The notes under the pieces were generated by a model. It was not told the DNA's origin and did not search any database. It saw only the letters and a list, made by a program, of their open reading frames with translations. Of a stretch of 64,000 bases of DNA, positions 58,075-64,000 are shown piece by piece. The stretch covers positions 101,459,652 through 101,523,651 of the forward strand of contig OV050030.1 in the NCBI GenBank assembly GCA_920105625.2. The letters run 5' to 3'. The number at the start of each line of letters is the position of its first letter. The first letter of the stretch is position 1. Position numbers and translations under genes: made by a program. Origin of the DNA: Clusia tigrina (taxonomy: Eukaryota; Arthropoda; Insecta; Diptera; Clusiidae).

Positions 58075-59582
58075 TGCGTGACTCCAACATTCCTCTACGA
58101 TCAAAACTTAGCTCCTGTTTTGCTCTATGTTAATTTTAGGTGCTTTCAATAACCACTAAAGTGCAAAGCAATTGCAAATTGATCTTTTGTGTAAATTTAT
58201 CATTTATAAAACCGTATTTTTTATATTTAATTTACATTTCATCCGCACTAGACATTTTTCAGATTTCAATCAACCGCCAGAGCAACCGACGAGGCGAGTG
58301 ACTATTCACACCAAACAATACGGCTCAAACAACTATCTGCCCTCGACTGCCTTGACCTTTTTCCAAAAGGTTTTTTCTTTCCCTCTTCTCCAATTGCACA
58401 TTCCTTCGTATCAACTCATATCCTAACTGGACTCAACGCTGCCTTCTCCAGCGTACTGGGTCCCACTCTTACTTTCGTCCACTAACAGTGCATCCTTGTC
58501 TGACCATCTTAACAGGCAGCCCTAGCAACCGCTATGCTCTTTCAACTTTGGCTTTGACCGACTTTCGCATACTTTCGGTCAAAGCTTTGTCCCAAATCAG
58601 CGAATAGGTATGCTTAGGAGCCATCTCTAATAGTTTGGCCGCATTGAGCCGAAACAGGACATAATATGCAAATAAATGCAGAATTGCAGAAAAAGAAAAC
58701 AGTGAAGGCAACAACACACCGAAGTTATAAGGAGGATTACCATCTCCGCCAGAATATGGGTGGATGCATTTCCCTCCATCTAGTCCTTGGACCAGGGCCC
58801 AACGTGGGCCACCGCCTACGGACTTCACTCTGAGAATCGTATCTACGCTCTACCCTGAGCTAGCAAGGCTAACTATTTTCTCAACACGCTCAACTCTATA
58901 TTCTTATAACTACAGAACCTATTTTACTTTTCAGGCATTCAAGAACTGACACTGGCGTTCGTATCGTGACACTATATCCATATTATCTTATTGAACTATA
59001 TTAATACACCTTTCTTTCAGATGCCTATTGAAACTAGGTAACCAACTACATGTATTTTCTCCCCATTTGAATCTCCTTCCACACCCCGCCAATTCACGTA
59101 AGTGTCCAAACTCCAAAAATTTCGTTTATTAGCTCCTAACCTCTTGCACTATATATTAACTAAATCACTCCCATTCCACTGAGTAGGCTACTGCTGCATG
59201 TCCTTGGAACACACGCAAGGCACGCTTAGTTTTGACGCAACAAACGTAGCTTTGCAAAACAAAATTTCAGAAGCGAACAGCTGCTTTCAAACTGTATGTA
59301 AATCAATGTGAGCGATTTGTCTCTTACGGACAAAACGTACATTTATAATTTACGACAAAAATTTCTGCAGATTACAGAATTTTCTGTCCGCAATCGTAAG
59401 TGATCCGATGACATGTGACACTTTTGAAGAGTTTTTACTCTTCGTTGTGATACACGATGAGCAGTCGAGTAGAGAACAGCGAACGTGACGGATGTGTTTT
59501 TAATATTTTACTTTTATTTATTTGAAAAAAAATAAGTTCTTTCTACATTTATTAATCCTAAATAATATGTATTATCCATGCT
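58075..59582. other. Unassigned 1.5-kb stretch
   Basis: No match to other parts of the window and no transposon motif that I can recognise. Short open frames exist (84 codons at 58172 plus, 98 codons at 58828-58532 minus) but lack domains, codon pattern or splice context convincing enough to call genes. GC content is somewhat higher at 58270-58900 than nearby. It is the best candidate for single-copy host DNA in the window. Confidence 0.4.
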
Positions 59583-61472
59583 AAAAAACCCGCAGGGTGA
59601 GTTCTATGCTTCAAACGAGAATAATAGAGACCAATGCGGGCGATACCGCAATAGAAGTGCTCTGCACAAAAGGGTGCCTGCAGTGAGGAGTACTTTCCCC
59701 ACTCATGTGGAACCTAGTGGTAGATGAACTACTTGATCTGCTGCAGCACAACCGTATGACCTGTCAGGGATATGCCGACGACATTGTAATAATTGCAATA
59801 GGTAAATTTGAAAGCACTTTGTGACATAATACAGAGAGGACTCTTTATTTCTCAAGAATAGTTCACTTCAGTGGGACTGAACATAAACCCCACAAAAACA
59901 ACCACTGTACGGTTCACTCGGAAAAGGAAGTTGCCGCATATGCATCCAATCAAACTCCGAAATGTGGAGATTAGTTTGTCAAGGGAGGTTAAATATCTAG
60001 GAGTAATACTAGATTCCAAACTTCTTTGGAAATCACATGCCCTATTTGTAACAAGTAAAGCAATCAGAGCATTAATGATGTGTAGAAGTTTAGCTGGGAA
60101 GACATGGGGTTGCAAACCTTACATTCTTAAATGGATGCACACCATGATAGTTAGGCCGGTTCTAACATATGGAGCAGTGAAATGGGCTCAAAGAACCAAA
60201 TTGTGCACCATGAAGAACACTTTGAACAAAGTATTAGGATTAGCATGCATATGTATTACCTGAACTATGAAAACATGTCCCACAGCAGCAATGGAAACGC
60301 TTTTAGATCTTACTCCGTTACATACTATAGTAGAAATGGCTGCAAAAAGAACCCTATTAAGAATCGTCAAGGAAGCTGCTGGCCGCGAGAAAATTGTAGT
60401 AATAAACAACGAGTCAGCATCGTTGCCACTATACCCCACGCGGACCTACCTAGAGACGATATGAACAAAAGGTGTAACTGTGAGAAACGCTTCACAGTTG
60501 TGCTTGGGAACTAGAAGAACTGGAAACCTGAATCACTTCAATATATCGTAAAAGATCACACTATCAAGTGGTTCACAGATGGTTCAAAAAGAGAAGAAGG
60601 GATTAGAGCCGGCATATTTGGGCCGAGGGTCAACCACTCCGTACCAATGGGGAAACCAACCAGCATATTCCAGGCAGAGATTCATGCAATTCACCTCTGT
60701 GTTGTCTTAAACCACCGACGTAGCCTTGTGGGACAAGACATTGAAATCATGTCTGACAGTAAAGCAGCTATACAAGCGCTCAAGTCATACGAGATTCACT
60801 CTAAACTCGTATGGAATGCGTAGAGCTTTTAAATAAGCTAGGAAGCCTCAATAAACTCTCCATAATATGGGTCCCGGGACACACTGGGATCCCCGGAATT
60901 GAAAGAGCGGATTGCCTTGCCAGGAAAGGGGTAGCCACACCATTTATTAGGCCTGAACCATTCTTTGGCATATTAGCAAATAGCATTAAAGATAAATTAA
61001 GACAGGAGGAAAAATTCAGAAGATCACGCTCCTGGGCTTCACTACCAAAACTTAGACAATCCAAGCTCATGATTGGGGACTACAACACAAAACGTGCAGC
61101 TTTATGTTACCAGTTTAGCAAAAACAATTTGAAAACTCTGACAGGTTACCTCAGAGGCCTCTGTCGTTTAAGAAGCCACCTCATAAAACTGGGACTCTCA
61201 CCAGTAAACATGTGTAGGTTCTGCACGTATGCAGAAGAAACACAAGAGCACTTTCTAATGCACTGCGAAGCCTTAGCTTGCAGTAGGAAGAAATATCTGG
61301 GGCATTGCTATCCCGAGGGCAGAGATATTAGAGCAATGAATCCCAATTCAATACTAAGCCTACTTAAAACTATTGGACTAATAGAAGACCTTTAATAGGT
61401 ACATGCAGGAGGAGTACAATAGATCTAATTGGTCGAGATACATTTCCCATCTCTATTTTCATTCATTCATTC
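59583..61472 (+). mobile_element. LOA-type LINE, 5'-truncated, with RNase H
   Basis: RT core: GVLSPLMWNLVVDELLDLL and CQGYADDIVIIAIGKF (59690-59820), then after a gap GLNINPTKTTTVRF and REVKYLGVILDSKLLWKSH (59871-60263). RNase H: IKWFTDGSK (60571), FQAEIHAIHL, IEIMSDSKAAIQAL and GIERADCLAR, with Asp, Glu, Asp, Asp in order. A C-terminal zinc motif CRFCTYAEETQEHFLMHC sits in the 194-residue frame 60811-61395. The 3' end is a short ATTC repeat (61458-61472) instead of poly-A. RNase H plus this tail fits LOA/I-group LINEs. Several stops break it. Confidence 0.82.
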
Positions 61473-61880
61473 TTAACTCCCAGCGCCAGCATTTTGTCCA
61501 CCTTCTTATACACTAAATTCTGCATAGCGGGTGACACCACATAATGCTTATCCTTCACTGGCTCTGCCCCGTTAACCGCCTGAATTGTGTGCTTTTACAG
61601 AGTACTTTTTTCTAACCAATGCTTCGCAAAACTTCTAAATTTATTCTTCACCTTCTCCAGCAGCTATTTCTGCGCTGCTGTCAGCACATGCAGTTCCATA
61701 CTCCTTCCGTCTTATCCTTCCTCTTCACGTTCGCTTAGCTCCTTCTCGACTTCAGTTGCCCCTAACACTTCTGGGGCTAATGCAAACTTTCTCCAGAAGT
61801 CAACCCCGAAGTACACCTCCTCTGTCAACGTGTGACATAGATACAACTCCATCTCCTTAATTTTTCCTTCCGGCAAACAT
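61473..61880 (-). mobile_element. G4 fragment, minus strand (third copy)
   Basis: Matches about 19978-20345 and 28673-29045 on the same strand: protease end EVYFGVDFWRKFALAPEV in minus-strand reading and the following linker. It diverges more from M1 and M2 than they do from each other. The LOA LINE abuts its downstream side. Confidence 0.7.
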
Positions 61881-63060
61881 TTTTATAAAATTTAACTGAA
61901 TTAAATTTTGTGGTTAAAAATAAATTGAAAACTGTGAAAAAAATTATTAAATATACTGGTATTATTAAACATTATTAAACAAACATTACCAAAGACTGCG
62001 TTATCAACATGAGCCTTCAGGACGTACACCATTTGCTTCACAGCATACTGAACAAATAACTGCACAACTACCTGGCACATCTCTACCGGCGACCCAACTG
62101 CTCAAGGAAGCATCGAAGATTAAGGAGTACAGAGGAACCAAGGATTATGATCTGTCATCATTCATTCGGGAAGTGGAAAGTGCAACAATATATTTTCCAG
62201 CACTGCGTTATGAACAAACTGCAGGGACAAGCAATATTTGTAGTTAGGACTTTGGGTAGGATCCAACCCGGAAGGACATCAAGAAAGAACTCGTCAGAAA
62301 CATAGGTGTGAGGGAGACGTACCACAACTTGTTTTATCAAGCTATCAATGTGAGGAGGGAGGATAATGTAAGTGAATATTATCTTAAGTTAAACCCCATA
62401 TTAGATAAGCTAAACACGAAATATCAATTTCATGATAATAAACCAATAGAGGGCTCACCTCAAATCAATGAGTCAATAATTTTAAAAATATATTTAAATG
62501 GCATACACCCTAGCTATTCAAGTATTGTGTATAGCAGAAGTACAACAAGCCTAAGAGAAGCATTTTATATGTTTGAGGAAACAGGAATGATTAGGAAAAT
62601 AATATTTTCACGACTTCACACCATAACAGACGAGACTCACAACGACGAGAGAACTTTTACAACAATACAGAAAGACAAATACTACAAACTTTTACAACAA
62701 TACAGAACGAAATACAAATGTAGGACCTCCAAAACAGTATGACCGTAGTGCAAGCCTATGTGTTTCCGGGCAATACGAAAATTTAACAAAGTCCCAACGC
62801 ATGAGTAACACAAACTACATGAGCACTGGCCAGCAATGGAGAAATGTTAACTTCGATTCTTCGGGACGATATAGGCAGAATGTGAATTCGTCACAGTACA
62901 GACAAAATAGGATGGAATAAATGGAGGTTGATCACATCCAGGATGCGGAAAATGCAGATTTTGAGGTAAATCTTCATTTGCCAGAGGAGAGCTTAATCTT
63001 CCGATAGTTGAGCTTACTATTGGCAACGACACCGGTTCGACGACCACTTTACTAAACGAA
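61881..63060 (+). pseudogene. G2 leader, gag and protease (third copy)
   Basis: Leader shortened by a deletion that removes the primer site. Gag ATG at 62009 (MSLQDVHHLLHSILNK then stop) and gag frame 62308-62742 (RETYHNLFYQAINVRREDNVSE), then protease with GNDTGSTTTLLNENK near 63030. Stops occur at the same codons as in M1 and M2. Confidence 0.75.
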
Positions 63061-63613
63061 AACAAAATGAATTAAAATACACTTTACTGTACAATATGTC
63101 AAGCGTTCAGACAAAATATTCTTCAGCCGATGCAGGCAGTAATTAACTTGGAGGAAGGGTACTTGAAATAAGAAATAATAAAATTATTCTTTTGAACTCG
63201 TGTCTATATAAGTATGGGGAAATATATTCTTTGTAATATTCTTATGTCAGTCCGGAAATTCTTAAGAAGCTTCAACGGAGTGATGTGAGCCCTGAGGAAA
63301 GTGAGTGTTTAGCGCAACTATTGAATGAGCAACAAAATTTGTCTTTTCAGAAAGGTCTCACATTGACACATACCTGCGAGATTAAGCACGAAATAGTAAC
63401 TAAAACGAACCGACCAATATATTGCAAAATTTATAGGAACCCTATAGGAACCTTCATGAGGATGAGATTATTAGGCAGGTAAGGGAAATGCTTGAACAAG
63501 GCATTATAAGCGAGAGTAACTCACCCTACAACTCACCACTGCGGATTGTACCCAAGAAGAGGGACAATTCTGGTAAGAAGACGTGGCGTATTGTCATCGA
63601 CTACCGCAAACTT
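63061..63613 (+). pseudogene. G2 RT start without the G1 insertion (third copy)
   Basis: RT leader MSPEESECLAQLLNEQQNL, then [39 protein letters not shown] and [13 protein letters not shown]. The ATTAAG at 63381-63386 is intact and single, so this is the pre-insertion state of the G1 site. It stops at CGCAAACTT (63605-63613), the left target duplication of the minus-strand LINE. Confidence 0.82.
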
Positions 63614-64000
63614 CTTTTTTTATTTCCAACTGTTTATTTATTGTATCTTCTAAACATTGACTAACAATAAGTAGGCAAACCATCGTACATATATATATAT
63701 TTAAACTGTAAGTGCTGGTAGCGCTGGTGATTCAGTCCCTTTTAGGCGACTAGGAACTCTATTATGTATCAGGGGTCTAGCTAGGTGGTTTGTATGACTT
63801 TTCATCTTTTGCGTATATTTCTGGTAGAAATAATTTATTTCTTTTGTCACGAGTGGTATATTCAGTTTGTTATAAATGTTAATGTTTTTAAGGAGCTCTT
63901 TGTATTAATTCGATATCAGAGTTGCTTGCGTCACCACACAACTGGCTTCCAGTCTTTTTGTTACTCAATAGCAGAAAATCTTTAAACCGAAATCTTTACA
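63614..64000 (-). mobile_element. Jockey-clade LINE, minus strand, 3' end (third copy)
   Basis: Begins with a T-run (CTTTTTTTATTT), the poly-A tail on the minus strand, which the other two copies lack. Then 3' UTR and the C-terminal coding end, broken near 63890 by loss of the segment ILRSITGAP. It runs to the window edge. Confidence 0.78.

Noticed and set aside
58172..58426. 84-codon plus-strand frame after a TTTTCAG that could mimic a 3' splice site
   Set aside because: No upstream exon or conserved protein pattern could be found; evidence too weak to call an exon.
58532..58828. 98-codon minus-strand frame as a possible host gene
   Set aside because: No recognised domain, no splice or promoter context, and the flanks are transposons; left as unassigned.

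Overview
The window looks like transposon-packed, probably heterochromatic DNA from a true fly (Diptera). I recognise no host gene exon. The basis is the element mix: insect endogenous retroviruses (errantivirus-type Ty3/gypsy elements with env remnants), a Ulysses/Osvaldo-like gypsy element, Jockey- and LOA-type LINEs, mariner copies and long (TA)n tracts. Drosophilid versus tephritid is not decidable by eye. Almost all coding sequence is broken.

I use working names. G1 is an errantivirus-like element whose primer site reads TGGCGCAGTCGGTAGGAT (17.6/297 type). G2 is a second errantivirus-like element and is the host into which G1 and a minus-strand Jockey LINE inserted. G3 is a third errantivirus-like element. 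G4 is a minus-strand gypsy element. U is a Ulysses/Osvaldo-like element with 2-kb LTRs.

Layout: 1-1248 integrase scrap, LOA-type LINE scrap and a (TA)n tract; 1249-9604 G1 with a plus-strand Jockey LINE in its gag; 9605-14170 G2 pol and env with a minus-strand Jockey LINE and an unclassified 570-bp insert in its RT; 14233-22645 a module M1 of (TA)n, mariner, G3 env scrap, (TA)n, G3 gag-pol-env, G4 and the G2 5' half, ending in the start of the G1 LTR; 22645-31040 a tandem second copy M2; 30751-42573 a second G1-Jockey-G2 block; 42574-51019 element U, inserted in G2 RNase H with a 4-bp AGCT duplication; 51020-52860 the rest of that G2; 52925-58074 a third module copy M3 in which G3 keeps its PPT and 3' LTR; 58075-59582 unassigned DNA; 59583-61472 an LOA-type LINE with RNase H; 61473-63613 G4 scrap plus an uninterrupted G2 gag-PR-RT start; 63614-64000 minus-strand Jockey LINE.

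Relative ages can be read from nesting and from empty sites. G2 is older than G1 and the minus Jockey, and G1 is older than its Jockey LINE. The blocks were then duplicated, and U landed in one G2 copy only, because the unfilled AGCT site survives at 12320-12323. U is the only element here that looks recently active. Its gag, protease and polymerase frames are long and open, its two LTRs are nearly identical, and its gag-pro overlap carries a textbook -1 frameshift signal (GGGAAAC plus a possible H-type pseudoknot). The remaining sequence is a fossil record and could plausibly be a piRNA-source locus, which the sequence alone cannot prove.
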